Part shown: piece after piece, positions 1 to 10,678 of the stretch
Layout: every line of letters starts with the position of its first letter
Numbering within the stretch: position 1 is the stretch's first letter
Assembly (NCBI RefSeq): GCF_027744825.2
Contig: NC_071351.1
Span: forward strand, 17,993,001-18,057,000
DNA: 64,000 nt
From: Synchiropus splendidus
Lineage: Eukaryota; Chordata; Actinopteri; Syngnathiformes; Callionymidae
Direction: 5' to 3'
Program-made: the position numbers and the translations under genes
The notes under the pieces: generated by a model
Databases searched by the model: none
The model's input: the letters and a program-made list of their open reading frames with translations, nothing else
What the model was told of the DNA's origin: nothing

Positions 1-660
1 CGAGAGTCGAGAAGCAACCCCAGATACTGAGTGCAAGTGCTGGGCTGCAGCACACTCTTCTGGAGGTTGACCGCAAAGCCCAGACGTGTGATGTGCCGCA
101 GCACCATCTCCGTGTGACGTCGTGCTTTGTTCTCCGAAGCCGCTAGAATGAGGCAGTCATTCAGATATGTCAGGATTCTTATTTCCACAGATCTGAGCGG
201 CTCCAACGCAGCATCCACCACCTTCAAAGAAGAGCCGTGGAGTACCCGAAGGGCAGCTGGTCGAACTGGTAACAGTTGTCCCCCACTGTAAACCTCAGGT
301 AGCGCCTGTGGCGCTGTAGGATGGGATCGTGGAAGTACGCATCCATCAGATCCACGGAGGTCATCCAGTCCCCTGGCCTGACACACTCGAGCAGTTGCTT
401 TATTGTCGGCATCCTGAACGAGCGCGAGGAGATGAAGGCATTCAGCCGTCGCAGATGCAGAATTGGTCTGAGACCTCCCGATCTCTTGGGGACCAGAAAG
501 TACACAGAGTAGAACCCTCTCTCGCGGTCCTCCTGAGGCACCAGAGAGAGCTCGTTTCCGAAGGAGCGACTCCACCTCCTGCTCCAGACACAGACGCTCT
601 GCTGGGGAGCGAGGAGACGTGAGACGGACTCCCATGAACTCGGGGGGACGGCGACAGAAC
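1..660 (-). pseudogene. DIRS-like reverse transcriptase, N-terminal half
   Basis: The reading frame 541-224 begins with FYSVYFLVPKRSGG and holds the first catalytic Asp block (SVDLMDAYF), then stops after QLPFGY. The RT resumes in another frame over positions 223-1 (ALEPLRSVEIRILTYLNDC, then LGFAVNLQKSVLQP). The polymerase box, expected YxDD, reads YLND at 157-168, so one catalytic Asp is Asn. With the frame break and the window edge this is a non-functional fragment. The family is clear; the exact start is not. Confidence 0.75.
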
Positions 661-691
661 TGGAGTGCGTAGCCCCTGCTTAATGATCTGT

Positions 692-2210
692 TTAACCAAG
701 GGGCGAGGGGGCCGCACAAATCCACCCACACAGAGTGAAAGTCTGTAAGGGGTTGAGCCAGAGACAGAAAATGCCTGCCCACCTCATCTGGTATGTGCGG
801 GGGGCACCCTCCGAAAGGGCCGGGTGCCGCCGTCCGGGTTCGCTGAAGACACCGTGGGTCGTGAATTTCGTCATCAGCATGGGAACCGGGAGATGTAGTC
901 CACTGCTCGACACGGTGACGCTCGGTGCAGCCGCACTGGGTTCATTTGACTCAGACGAAGCAAAATGGCCTCCAGTGACGACACTCACCCAAGCGCTTGG
1001 AGAACATCGACGGGACCTCCCAGAGGCAGGCGGTGCAACATTGCTGCCAGAGACGACAGCTTCAGAGGCCGCTGGGAAACTAAGTCCCTTAAGCCGGCCA
1101 GCACTCACCTGTGCGTTTGAAGAGTTCGAACCAGGCCGACTTGACACGGGCGGTGAACGATGGCCGGTGGCCGAGGAAGCTAGTGTTAGCCTAGCCTTTT
1201 TAGCTAGCGAACACGAACCTTGGCCGACGACTTCTGCGTCTCCATCAGCTCCATGAGACCCGAGACGTTGCACGAGACGCGGCATCTTCTGAAAGGCCGC
1301 CGTAGAGGCCTGGATCCTCCGGAGCTCGTCCCCTGAAATGGATTCCTTCTCGAACAACAGCCTGTCCATGGAAGCTGCCACGAAGGCCATGTCGTTCGCC
1401 AGGGTCCGAACGTGCATACCGCATGCATAAGCTCGGTCCAGGAAGGTGGCGGTAGTACGGTCTTTCTCCTCTGGGTGCCATTGCTTACCGCCAGTCCAGA
1501 GAGAAGAGTTGGGTGCCAGACAAAACCCAAGCGTGTCCCCCAGAGGTGGCAGCCCCCTGGTGGGATCGACGCCTTCCACAGTGAATACACGGCATATCCC
1601 CTAGGCGGCGCCATTGACGATCAAGGCGGTGTTTAGCCGAGTGGGCCCAAAGCCTGGTCATTTTAGGGACCGTGGCTGAGAGTCTGGATGCCTTCTTCAC
1701 AACCTTTGCGTACAAAGGTACTGAGAAGTCCTCTTCTTCTGGTTCCGCCTGGACAGGGAGGGACACTCCTAGTGTCTCCGCTGCCTCACGGAATAATTGG
1801 GGCATTTCGTCCATCGGGTACCTGCTCTGGCTAGGCCCCGCTGGAGTACTCTCGCCCTCATCCACCACCCCCAAGTCGTCGTCGTCGTTGGGCAAAATCT
1901 TGAGGTGGACCTCCTCCTCTTAAAAACGACACTCACCCTCCTCTGTAACGTCCGCCCAAACCATCTTCGCTGGAGGTGGTTTAGGAGCGGACTGAGGAGG
2001 CTGAGTAGCTGGAAGAGAGGCCGACTCCTGGTCGACTCCCTTCCAGCATGCTAGACCCGCCCGCCTGTGCCGCTCCTCTCCTGGAAGAGCCACGCAGGCG
2101 GGACACGAGTCCAGCAGTCTCAGGTGTTCAGGCCCCAAGCAGACGACGCAGGAGTCATGCTTGTCGGACTCACCGAGAGAATCAGCGCAGGACGAACAGG
2201 AACGCTCCAT
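692..2210 (-). pseudogene. DIRS-like gag / ORF1 region
   Basis: The start at 2210 opens a frame with a Cys/His cluster (CSSCADSLGESDKHDSC, then VVCLGPEHLRLLDSC), as seen in fish DIRS gag proteins. An acidic segment follows (EPEEEDFSVPLYAKVVKKAS, 1895-1690). The frame then breaks into pieces: 1579-692 carries MHVRTLANDMAFVAASMDRL. At least two frame changes separate zinc cluster, acidic linker and helical body. Gag normally binds element RNA and forms the particle. No catalytic motif is expected. Confidence 0.6.
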
Positions 2211-2420
2211 GTTAACCCGATGGTTGTAGTCACAGGCTGAGTTCCAAAAGGATCAGAGTGGCGGGAGCAGGGGAGAGTAATACATGGTGGGTTTTGCCTT
2301 CCTGGGCGGAGAGCCAATCAATCGAAGTCTCAGGCCGAGGCCATTGCCTCGATGTGGATTAACCAATAGCGAAGTCCGTTAGAGGGCGGAGCACATATGA
2401 AATAGGACTACATTATTTTC

Positions 2421-3234
2421 CGACAGGAGATCAAAATGGTCGTGCACGGCAGACAGCTTGCGTTTCCCTTGGAGCTGCCCCGTAGATCCACAAAGACAAT
2501 CACATAGAACTGTGAGATTCGACTGTTTCAGCAGTTACATCCTGTTGACAGGTGCGCTTCCTTAGAAACACAGTTCCGAGTCGGCACAGTCACGTGACGG
2601 TCTCAGATCTGTGAGCTCGGCACACGCGCCGACGCATCGCTGTCTCAGGACCCGTCACTTCCCATTGCCGCTGGTTGTGTTGCACAGTGCTGCTCTACTC
2701 ACAAAGCGAGTGTAAGTGAAGAGTTTTGATGAACAGTACTACTTGCTGAAGCAGCGTTTCATTATATCTCACTGAGGGGTAAGTTATGACATCAAATGAC
2801 TAAACGAAGATCAGAACACGACGCACCCGGTAGCCGTTAGCAGCTCACGCTAGTCAACCTTAGCTCCAGTCGTTACCAGGCTCTATATACAGCGCTAAAC
2901 TGCAAAACACTCAGTTCAGAGAAGACTTTTAAATGATTTGATCTTGAATTTAAGCCGTGTCAGCATCAACAAAGAAAATCCACTTGATTTGAAACGTGAT
3001 TTGCATCGCCTGTTTTCGGTCAGTAACAAGTGTTCACGACCTGGTCCAGTCATCAGATGGTACATTAGGGATGGTCCGATTTTAATTTCGGAACACAATA
3101 ACGCCTTGAAATAGCGCCTTGTGATTATGGAGATGTTTCTGCATCAGTCGTTGAAGCATCTCGGTTGGACTGACTTCTGTGAGTGAGCGAATTTACTTTG
3201 ACATACTTTTATACAGCAATAATTTTGTTATATG
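2421..3234. other. Non-coding spacer, nothing recognised
   Basis: Unique-looking AT/GC-mixed DNA between the DIRS copy and the Gypsy element. No exon with both splice signals, no terminal repeat and no structured repeat could be supported here. Confidence 0.4.
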
Positions 3235-3238
3235 TTGA

Positions 3239-3548
3239 TGTTACAGGTCCCAGGACGGTCAACCGTAGCAAATACTGCGTGCAGACGAAAGAAGACAACA
3301 CAATATCAACAGGTGTCTCGTCTGGAGTCCAAGTGGCGTCTGATGAAACGTGTTCCCAGAGCTCTGTTACACTTTGTGTCCCCCTCGCAACTCCGACCCC
3401 AGACAATAGTTCCGCCTCACCTCACATCAGTAATAAAAAAAAAAAAACACTCACAAAACTCCAAAAGAACACTAAACAGCCAAATGATCAACATTAATAA
3501 CATATAACATTTTTGGCTAATTGTGGTCATCCATTTAGGGGTGCCACA
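3239..3548 (-). repeat. 3' LTR of the Gypsy element
   Basis: It matches 7136-7445 almost throughout, sharing the block GGTCCCAGGACGGTCAACCG. It has a longer poly-A run in the middle and scattered substitutions. It is 3' because the genes run on minus. Confidence 0.9.
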
Positions 3549-3866
3549 CACGCCCCAACAACAAAAGTGAAATATCTAAACTTCAGGGAAACACTGGACT
3601 CAACACAAGACACAAACTACAATAACTGTATTTTAGGCATCCCTTAACTCAGCAAAGGGACTATGGAAAGTAAGAATAGAGTGTATGTGGTGTGTAAGGG
3701 AATGATGTATGGTATGACAGTGGGAATCTGGGATCACAGTATGGGCTGAGATGAGCACTAACAGCATTTACAGAGGGGTAAGGCTGATACATCGGTGTGC
3801 CAAGCGAGGGATTAGGTGAATGTCTCAGCCGGCCTTTTCTCTCTAGTGGACCTTCGCAGTGAGTTG

Positions 3867-5508
3867 TCAGTTGTCTAAAGTACCACCACTTTCTTGTGGG
3901 CATGACACTTCTAACTCCTTTCCAACCACATTCCCAATGTTTTCCCCTTCCAACTCGTTTTGACCATTGCCTCGCCCAACATTTTCATCAAACTCCATTT
4001 GCTCAGACTCTCCAAGATCTAACTCTGACTGTATTTCAACTGGTAATAGTCTCGCTTTCGGAGCATCTGGATTGAAATAGGATTGTCTGGCTTGGTGTTG
4101 TACCCCTACAGCGGCTCCTAAACTTGGACAGGATCTTTCCTCCACTTGGCCTATCCTGCCTGCTTGATGTCGCTGTTGATTCAATCCATTTGAAGTCTGG
4201 AATAACACAGGGGTTATAGAAGTAGGTACACTTATTGACCTCTTTAACCAATATCCCCTTGGTCTCTCATCATTTGACTCAGATGTGTCAGCGTTATCCA
4301 CTTGCGTTATGACAGAGTCTGTTTCTCTGTCACCATGTTTTCGCTTGTGATGTCTTTGCTGTGTCGGTGGCTGAACTGCAATTGGAAGATCATTCACTAG
4401 TAAAAGCAAGTTCCTGTGCAGCGTCTTGGTTTTTCCTGAGGCATTATTCTCTGGTTGTATCACATATACTGGGTTATCTGTCAGTTTTCTCTTCACCATA
4501 TAAATTGTCTTTTCCCAATAAGAGCGCAGTTTTCCAGGCCCTCCACGTTCTCCGACATTCTTAACTAAAACTCTGTCACCTGGTTTTAGTACAACCCCTC
4601 TCATTTTCTGATCATAATAGGACTTTCCCTTAGCACTCGAAGCAAAACTGTTTTTGCTAGCAATATGGTATGCTTCAGTCATTCTTCTCTTCCATTTTTC
4701 AACATACCCGTTTTGAGTCTCATTTTCTGTCTTTTCTGATAATTGAAACAATAGATCCAAATGATATAAGAGAAAATGTGGAGAGTAACCTGTGGCTTCG
4801 TGGCGCGTACAGTTATATGCATGTACTACCTTTGCAAGGTGTTCTTTCCATGATTCTTTCTCTTTGTCTGTCAATGTACGAAGCATCTGAATAAGCGTTC
4901 GGTTCAATCGCTCAGCAGGGTTCCCTTGTGGGTGGTAGGGAGATGTTCGGGAATGTCCCACTCCAGTCAGCTGTCCCAGGGTCCTAAACAGCTCGTTTTC
5001 AAACTCCTGCCCCTGATCATGATGGAGTTTGTTAGGGAATCCAAAATGGGGAATTTTTGTATATCCTTTCCGCTGCAGTGCGACCAGCCTTATTTTTCGT
5101 CGGGTACGCTTGTGCAAATCTTGTGAAATGATCGACTATGACTAATATGTACTCATAACCCCCCTTGCTCTTCTCAAGGTGTAGGTAATCTATATAAATT
5201 AGTTCCAATGGTGAGTTGCTCATGGGGGCACGTATATGGGTCAACACAGCTTTTCTTTGAATCAGTTTAGCAACTGCTCTGCGCTTGGCACAAATTGACA
5301 TGTCAGGCTGTTCATAGCTTTTGGTTTGCTTCTCAACAAAGGAGTCAGTTAGCGGAGGAGGTGATTGACATCCTGGTTGATGGTGATCCGTCTGGGGCAT
5401 TCCTTGACTTCCGATCACTGGTTCCCCTGTTGCAGTGTCCGGCTCTCGTTTCCCTGGTTCTTTTGCCTTTTGAGACAACCAACGGCTCTGTGACCCTCCT
5501 CTCCACAC
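3867..5508 (-). pseudogene. Gypsy integrase with long C-terminal tail
   Basis: Two overlapping frames (5508-5032 and 5117-3867) together cover an integrase. The first holds a Cys-containing N-terminal zinc region and the first catalytic Asp ([17 protein letters not shown], then [15 protein letters not shown]). The second holds Asp 2 (LHHDQGQEFEN) and Glu (HPQGNPAERLNRTL), so the D,D,E triad is present but split by a frameshift near 5040-5110. A ~250-residue tail follows (RVLVKNVGERGGPGKLRSYW), typical of the Gypsy/Gin-type integrase C-terminus. It would insert element DNA into the chromosome if the frame were intact. Confidence 0.85.
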
Positions 5509-6975
5509 ACAAAGCAGTGATTACAGTCCCGTCTGTTACGTTCACGACATGTCTGGCAGTCGACCTCTCTCTCTCTCTCTCTCTCTCTGGCGTTGTTCTG
5601 GGGTTGGCGATTCACAGTGGTCGGCTGGGATAATGCTTGTGGTTGTTGAGACTTTACCAGGTTCGTCAGTTCTTCCACCTTAGCCGTTAGCTCTTTAACA
5701 GGATGTGGTTTTGTTTTGACTTCTTGTCAGCTTGGCTGTGTTACTGCGAGAAGACCCTATTCTCCTCTGTCGTTCACTTTCTTCACTGGTGATCTGTGTT
5801 ACTAGGCGCAAAATTGCCTCATCACTGACATCACAGTTTGTCAGGAGGGGTTTCAACTCAGAATGTAGGCTGCTGTGTTTCGCTCCTAGACCCTGATAAA
5901 CCGTGTGTAGGAACACATCCTGAACTGTGGCAGCGGTGTATTTAATGCCTGCATCTGACAACTTGGACGTAAATAAGACCCTCTGTTTCAACCCAATGAC
6001 TCTATAGAGAAATTGTTGAGGCGCTTCACCATCTTCTTGTTTAGCACACATTAACTCTTGAAATAATTCAGTACTGTTTTCCTCCCTCAGGTGTGCTTGC
6101 AGGAACCCCTTCAGCTCCACTACAGTCAACTCATCCTTATCAATAAGCATGTCTTTGAAAATCCCTGGTTTCACTATTCGCAGTACCCCGCGAACGTTTC
6201 TCTGTATCAGAAAACCCTTCTTTTACTCCTTCCTCAATCTGTTTACAAATGTTATTGTAACTAATATCAGAGGAATGGTCTCCAAATTGACCACCTTGAA
6301 TCTTGAACTCTTTTCTTTGAAAGTATGCCATGTCTCGAAGGGAGAAGCTTCCCTCACACCCTGGTTGAGGAGCAGATGGGGTTTGTGGCCCATTAAAGCC
6401 AGGCTCACAAGTCTGTGCTGATGACATAATAGTCTCTCTCAACCTCTGTCCCAGTTGCTCATAATTATTTATCATGTTCACCAACTGGTACCATCAGGCA
6501 CACCCACTGTGACAGGACTAGCTCCGGCAACACCACTGTGAATGCTGGACATGGTCAAGCTAGTTGGTATAGTATTGTCTGTAGCCAGCATCATATGAGA
6601 TTCCTTCGCATTTACATTTACAATAACATTTCCTTGGTTCTGAGTAAGAGTCACACAAGATGTCTCAGAATCATTCCTTCCACTCTTAAGGGCATCAATA
6701 GTATCATTGAGTATCAACAATTTGACCATCCCGCTATCTTCTAAGTCAAGTAATTGCTTACTGTGCAAATATGAACTGATGAAGTCCAAACACCCTTCAT
6801 GATCAGTCGACGAGAGTTCGGGTTGGTCCTGTCCCACCTCCGTACTGACGTCCTTGGCAATATGGAACAGCTCCTGTGCCGAGAGGGTGAGAAGACTTTT
6901 CCCAGTGTCCCACAATAGGCTCTTCCTCTCGTTCTGCGACATCATAGCAACTCTTCCACTCTTGAAATGGGTCAC
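5415..6975 (-). pseudogene. Gypsy gag with CCHC zinc knuckle
   Basis: Frames 6975-6478, 6484-6140, 6174-5695 and 5678-5415 tile one gag-like product with small overlaps and frame changes. The middle piece (TELFQELMCAKQEDGEAPQQ, then FLYRVIGLKQRVLF) has the helical gag style of vertebrate Gypsy-type elements. The last piece has Cys clusters ([15 protein letters not shown]) and a CCHC knuckle [14 protein letters not shown] that binds RNA. The knuckle frame ends at 5415, where protease and RT would normally begin, but integrase sequence is already there. At least three frame breaks make it non-coding as it stands. Confidence 0.75.
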
Positions 6976-7112
6976 AGCTTCAGCAATGACAACTCAACAG
7001 CCCACAACAGCTCACCGCTCCAACCACAGCAATTTTCTGGCAGTGTCTTGTCTTGCTCCCAGGTATGATGAATGGATCCGCAATACCGCCTCTGGTTAGG
7101 AGATGGCGCTAG

Positions 7113-7130
7113 ATTCCGGACGAGCCCCCA
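7113..7130 (-). promoter_or_regulatory. Primer binding site, tRNA-Pro type
   Basis: Read on minus, TGGGGGCTCGTCCGGAAT lies 5 bases inside the 5' LTR. It fits the complement of the 3' end of tRNA-Pro with one mismatch, the same primer class used by murine-leukaemia-type retroviruses. It fixes the element's orientation. Confidence 0.8.
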
Positions 7131-7135
7131 AGATT

Positions 7136-7445
7136 TGTTACGGGTCCCAGGACGGTCAACCGTCGCAAATACTGTGTGCAGATGAAAGAAGACAACACGA
7201 TATAAACAGGTGTCTCGTATGGAGTCCAAGTAGCGTCTGATGAAACGTGTTCCCAGAGCGCAGTAACACTTTTTGTCCCCCTCGCAACTCCGACCCCAGA
7301 TAATAGTTCCGTTTCACCGTCTTATATCAGTAATTTAAAAAAAAAACATTCGCAAAACTCCAAGAGAACACAATAGCCAAATGATCAACATAAATAACAT
7401 ATTACATTTTTGGCAGATTGTGGTCATCCATTTAGGGATGCCACA
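7136..7445 (-). repeat. 5' LTR of the Gypsy element
   Basis: 310 bp, TG...CA ends, followed on the right by TTGA matching the copy left of the other LTR. On minus it would carry the element promoter. Confidence 0.9.
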
Positions 7446-7643
7446 TTGACGGGATACATTGTACGACTGAACAATTTATATCCCACTAGTACGCATTATT
7501 GTTAATTATGGGGGTATTGTGAGTTGTATTTGTTGGCAATATAGGAATATTGCAGTTGCATAACATTTTGTGAAAAAAGAAATGATCGTGAATACTTTCC
7601 AGATCTTTCATTCATCATCATCATAGTTTTTTTGGAATTGCAG

Positions 7644-7961
7644 TTATGAACATGATGGCAGCTGACGTGTGTAGCCACGTCAAGGTGGTGGTACGAGTAA
7701 GGCCTGCCACTGAAAATGAGAAACGCCGGAACGTGATCCAGGTCGTCGATAACCACATGCTCGTATTTGACCCCAAAGAAGAGTACCAGTCATGCTTTGG
7801 CACACAAAGAGTCCGAAACAGGAATATTAACAAGAGGGCTAACAAAGACCTCAAGTTTGTTTTTGACAATATTTTTGATGAGTACTCGACACAACAAGAT
7901 CATTTTGAGAATACTGCCAAAGGTGTTCTAGATGGTGTGATGAACGGCTTCAACTGCACAG
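7644..7961 (+). CDS. kif18a: KIF18A-like kinesin, first coding exon (N-terminal motor)
   Basis: The exon follows a pyrimidine-rich acceptor (TTTGGAATTGCAG), with ATG at 7646 and a second in-frame ATG at 7652. It ends at a CAG|GTAGTT donor. It encodes the start of a kinesin motor: HVKVVVRVRPATENEKR, then HMLVFDPKEE, then NKDLKFVFDNIFDEYSTQQ, then VMNGFNCT. The pattern (VVVRVRP, DLKFVFD, NCT at the exon end) fits kinesin-8 KIF18A, a plus-end motor that limits chromosome movement in mitosis. The next exon should carry the ATP-binding P-loop. None is visible before the minus-strand exons begin, so the gene looks cut here. Confidence 0.75.
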
Positions 7962-8900
7962 GTAGTTAAATGACTCTTAGTCAACCGTGGTACGCTGATG
8001 GATTTTGTCTTCCATTGACATATAGCTTTAAGTATATGTTGATACATATTCATTGTGGAAGATTTTTTTAGTAATTTCAAAATAGGTTAAATATCTTCGT
8101 TTATCATATGAATCCAGCTGTGCATTAAATGGTTTTAAAACACAAATACACTGTGCTGTTTCCATGAGAGCTGCTCATCTATACTGAAATTTCACCTCTG
8201 ACCCTCGATCTGATCTCTTTCCATGAATTGTCAAGGACAAGTTAGCATCCATTTCAATAGAAAACACCATTGGATTTTTTTTATTTTCAACATTTATTTT
8301 AAGTAATATATTATATGTATAATCTTAATACATTATGATAGCGGAAATGGGATTGAATAAGTATAACGCTGGTTAATAGCCGACCATTCTGACTGAAAAG
8401 TTTCAGTTGGAATTTTTCTTCAAACTAACAAGTGAAACATCAGTTTCTTACTCGATATCAGGAAACGATGGCTCGCGAGCCGGATGTGGCTCTTTTGACA
8501 ACCGCATCCAACTTGTAAATGGGAATAGCACGAGGTGTCATCACTCTAAAGCTCAGTGAGAACTTCCTATGATGTTGTTTTTCTTGAAAAAATCTCCAGG
8601 GTAGAATATCCTGGAATAAAAGGCCAAGTTGTGTTGTCAAGGAAGGCGGCCCTAGGCAAGGCCCTATTTCAGGGTTTCTTGGACATTTAAGTTTTCTAGG
8701 CGTGTTTGGGACGTTTAGGATGAGGAGAGTGACGCCACGTGAAGACATGCTGTTGTCTGGCGTGCTCGGCAGTAAGTCGAGCAGAAGTAACATCACGCCA
8801 TACCTCTGGGCGACGGAGTGCTGTTGCTACATGACCTTTTCTTTGCTTTGCCATTTGCACCTATGGACAGTGGATTAGCAAAACAAAAACACAACACCAA
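7962..8900. other. AT-rich spacer, nothing firmly recognised
   Basis: After the kinesin donor there is intron-like AT-rich DNA. A minus frame at 8796-8458 has no recognisable domain. This is where the gene's plus-strand part meets its minus-strand part. Confidence 0.35.
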
Positions 8901-8924
8901 AATGTCCAAATAAGTGCACAGTCA

Positions 8925-9190
8925 CTGCAGGGCAAATTCTCGTGGTCCATGAGACGAGAAAAAGATAGGAGCGGTGCCAGATCCATGACACTCCCACCTC
9001 CTCTACTGTCATCCAAGTTCCTTGGTCTGTCACATGTCATGTCAGCATCCCGTTCCTCCCACTGGTCGGCGCCAGCCACCTCTGTCATGTGCAGGACCAT
9101 TTTCTTCAGCTCCTGGTGCTCCAGCTCCTCCACTGCTCTCAGGGACCCGGCATCATGCTCTGATGTGAATCGCTGAGTGTAAGTATGCAG
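8925..9190 (-). CDS. kif18a: Candidate KIF18A-like coiled-coil exon(s)
   Basis: The minus frame gives RFTSEHDAGSLRAVEELEHQ, then ELKKMVLHMTEVAGADQWEE. This helical stretch is compatible with the KIF18A neck/stalk, where an LKxxIxHM-like segment follows the coiled coil. It lies in the expected order after the exons at 10.6, 10.3 and 9.7 kb. Splice boundaries are unclear because an AC microsatellite adjoins its upstream side. Confidence 0.4.
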
Positions 9191-9235
9191 CAAGATGTTG
9201 ACCATTCTGGTGGGGCAAAGGGCGGTTCGTTGAAT

Positions 9236-9237
<2 letters not shown>

Positions 9238-9316
<79 letters not shown>
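9238..9316. repeat. (AC)n microsatellite
   Basis: Roughly 39 uninterrupted AC units. Confidence 0.98.
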
Positions 9317-9318
<2 letters not shown>

Positions 9319-9584
9319 CCGCACAGCAGAATGTGAAATCCTCAAGACAACACACTTTTGCTTGCGCTTGTTCTCCTGGTCCTGCAGCGTGGTGGGTCGG
9401 ATCGTGGATGGGTCGGGAAACTGAAACTCACTGACTGCCCAAAATTAATCCATGGTTCAATTCAAAGGCTCAATATAAAGAATATAAATAGTATCTTATT
9501 GTGAGCCAATCAGAGGAAAGTCATGTGTCATTAAAAAGTAGAATTCTGTTCTTTTTGGATAATGGAAAATGTGTTAACTGCCTT

Positions 9585-9736
9585 TCCAGTATTTTCGTTG
9601 GCACACAAATATTGGATGTGCATTCTGTCGTCCTCGCAGTAGCGCTGGCACAGCTCCGTCTCCTTCAGCTGTCTCTCTAGTTGCAGATGCTCTCTCCTGA
9701 TTTGGGCACGGCATGAGAATATTTCATGCAGAGCCT
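9585..9736 (-). CDS. kif18a: KIF18A-like coiled-coil exon
   Basis: The acceptor on minus is CCGCTGCAG at 9737-9745. The frame reads EALHEIFSCRAQIRREHLQL, then ERQLKETELCQRY, then MHIQYLCANENTG. This matches the kinesin-8 stalk style (IFxxRxxIRxExLxLExxLKExEL). The 3' boundary is uncertain: no GT follows cleanly, and AAAG|GCAGTT would need a GC donor. Order and strand agree with the exons at 10.3 and 10.6 kb. Confidence 0.65.
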
Positions 9737-10224
9737 CTGCAGCGGTAACATCACACGGTTAATATCCAAAAAGGATATGACGGCAAAACTGAGACAAACA
9801 AAATGCGTTTAACAACTGACCACTAGAGAACACGAGCCATGTTTCACTTGCTGGTGGTGGTGGTGGGGATGGCGTAGCTTTCAGTCAGATTCTGTGCAAC
9901 CTGACTCTGTTTTAAAATCATTGTTAAATATGCATTCAGAGACAAGACATTTGCACTTAACATTGCTATTGGTAGCTTGAAAGGACTTGTGATGTCATTT
10001 CCTCAAAGCAAATCAAACTGATCCTGCATTTGAGGACTAAAATCAGGACAGCGCAAAGGTGAGCGGAGCCTGAAGCAACACACTTGCGTCATCACAATCC
10101 ACACCACCACTCATACTGTATTAGGGCTGCAACTGGGGACCATTTGGATAGTTATTTGGAGCAACCGCCAAGATCTAAAAAAAGCAAGCTATTCACACGT
10201 CTACTGACTTCTGGTACGTCTCAC

Positions 10225-10325
10225 CGTTTTATCTCTGCTTGTTGCTGAGATGGGAGGGTGTTGGCGGTGCAAGGCACAGTTCCCCTCTCTTCATACTGTT
10301 TAAGTTTCTGCTTTAATTGCACAAT
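10225..10325 (-). CDS. kif18a: KIF18A-like stalk exon
   Basis: Clean acceptor (TCTTCCAG) and donor (ACG|GTGAGA) on minus bound 101 bases encoding IVQLKQKLKQYEERGTVPCT, then a Ser/Gln-rich end. The QxxxLKxKLxxYEE pattern fits the segment after the motor neck in KIF18A. Confidence 0.65.
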
Positions 10326-10578
10326 CTGGAAGACCAAATTCAAAGTTAAAAGAATAGACATGCGAGACATTTGTGACAAATGCATCTGTGAGTTTCACTA
10401 GATAAAGAGAGTAATAAAACATTTTTGAACCGTATTAATACGTGAAACTATTAACACTCGTGAAAAATTACAGAGAAGTAGCCCAATAAAAGCTTGGGAA
10501 ACAACATCAGGAATTAGCACAAGAAATCACTTTAAAAAAATAAAAATAAAATCGAGATTTTGACATCACGCCATTTAC

Positions 10579-10656
10579 CTCTTGCCACTGCTTCTCACAT
10601 ATCACTGCGCACTGGCCGATGTGACTGTCCAGACTCGTAACATTCCTCTTAAGCTG
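10579..10656 (-). CDS. kif18a: KIF18A-like neck exon beside the Polinton
   Basis: A 26-codon minus-strand exon with acceptor CTTTCATCCAG and donor GAG|GTAAAT. It reads QLKRNVTSLDSHIGQCAVIC, then EKQWQE. The LKxNVxxLxxHIxQ pattern is the kinesin-8 sequence just after the motor domain. The Polinton begins 22 bases upstream of its acceptor, so most of the native upstream intron, including any branch point beyond 22 nt, now lies beyond a 15-kb insertion. No motor exons are visible on the far side. Confidence 0.7.
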
Positions 10657-10678
10657 CTGGATGAAAGGGTGACGAGAG

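Larger units (their letters stand above)
1..2420 (-). mobile_element. DIRS-like retroelement, copy A (5' part, decayed)
   Basis: Reading leftwards, a Cys-rich gag-like region is followed by the first half of a reverse transcriptase that runs off the window edge. The RT block (FYSVYFLVPK, then LRPILHLRRLN, then VDLMDAYF) is the DIRS/Ngaro-type RT common in fish. Two other copies in this window with the same RT style carry tyrosine-recombinase remnants downstream, which supports DIRS over Gypsy. The right end near 2340-2400 contains a stretch (ACCAATAGCGAA, then CCGTTAGA, then GGCGGAGCAC) that recurs at 49.7 kb, so it is probably terminal-repeat sequence. The outer boundary is approximate. Confidence 0.75.
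3239..7445 (-). mobile_element. Ty3/Gypsy LTR retrotransposon with internal pol deletion
   Basis: Two near-identical 310-bp LTRs (3239-3548 and 7136-7445) start TG and end CA, and are flanked by a perfect 4-bp duplication TTGA (3235-3238 and 7446-7449). The element is transcribed leftwards. Order in its own sense: 5' LTR, a tRNA-Pro-like primer site, gag, CCHC zinc knuckle, integrase, 3' LTR. Nothing encodes protease, reverse transcriptase or RNase H: the zinc-knuckle frame is followed almost at once by integrase. At 4.2 kb it is shorter than a full Gypsy element. Intact ends and LTR similarity suggest a fairly recent, non-autonomous insertion. Confidence 0.9.

Noticed and set aside
735..1256. 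Plus-strand frame of 173 residues in DIRS copy A
   Set aside because: It is the reverse of the gag region, shows no domain and has no splice signals.
5571..5588. CT repeat as a promoter or initiator element
   Set aside because: It lies inside the Gypsy gag zinc region (an Arg/Glu run on minus) and is a simple repeat.
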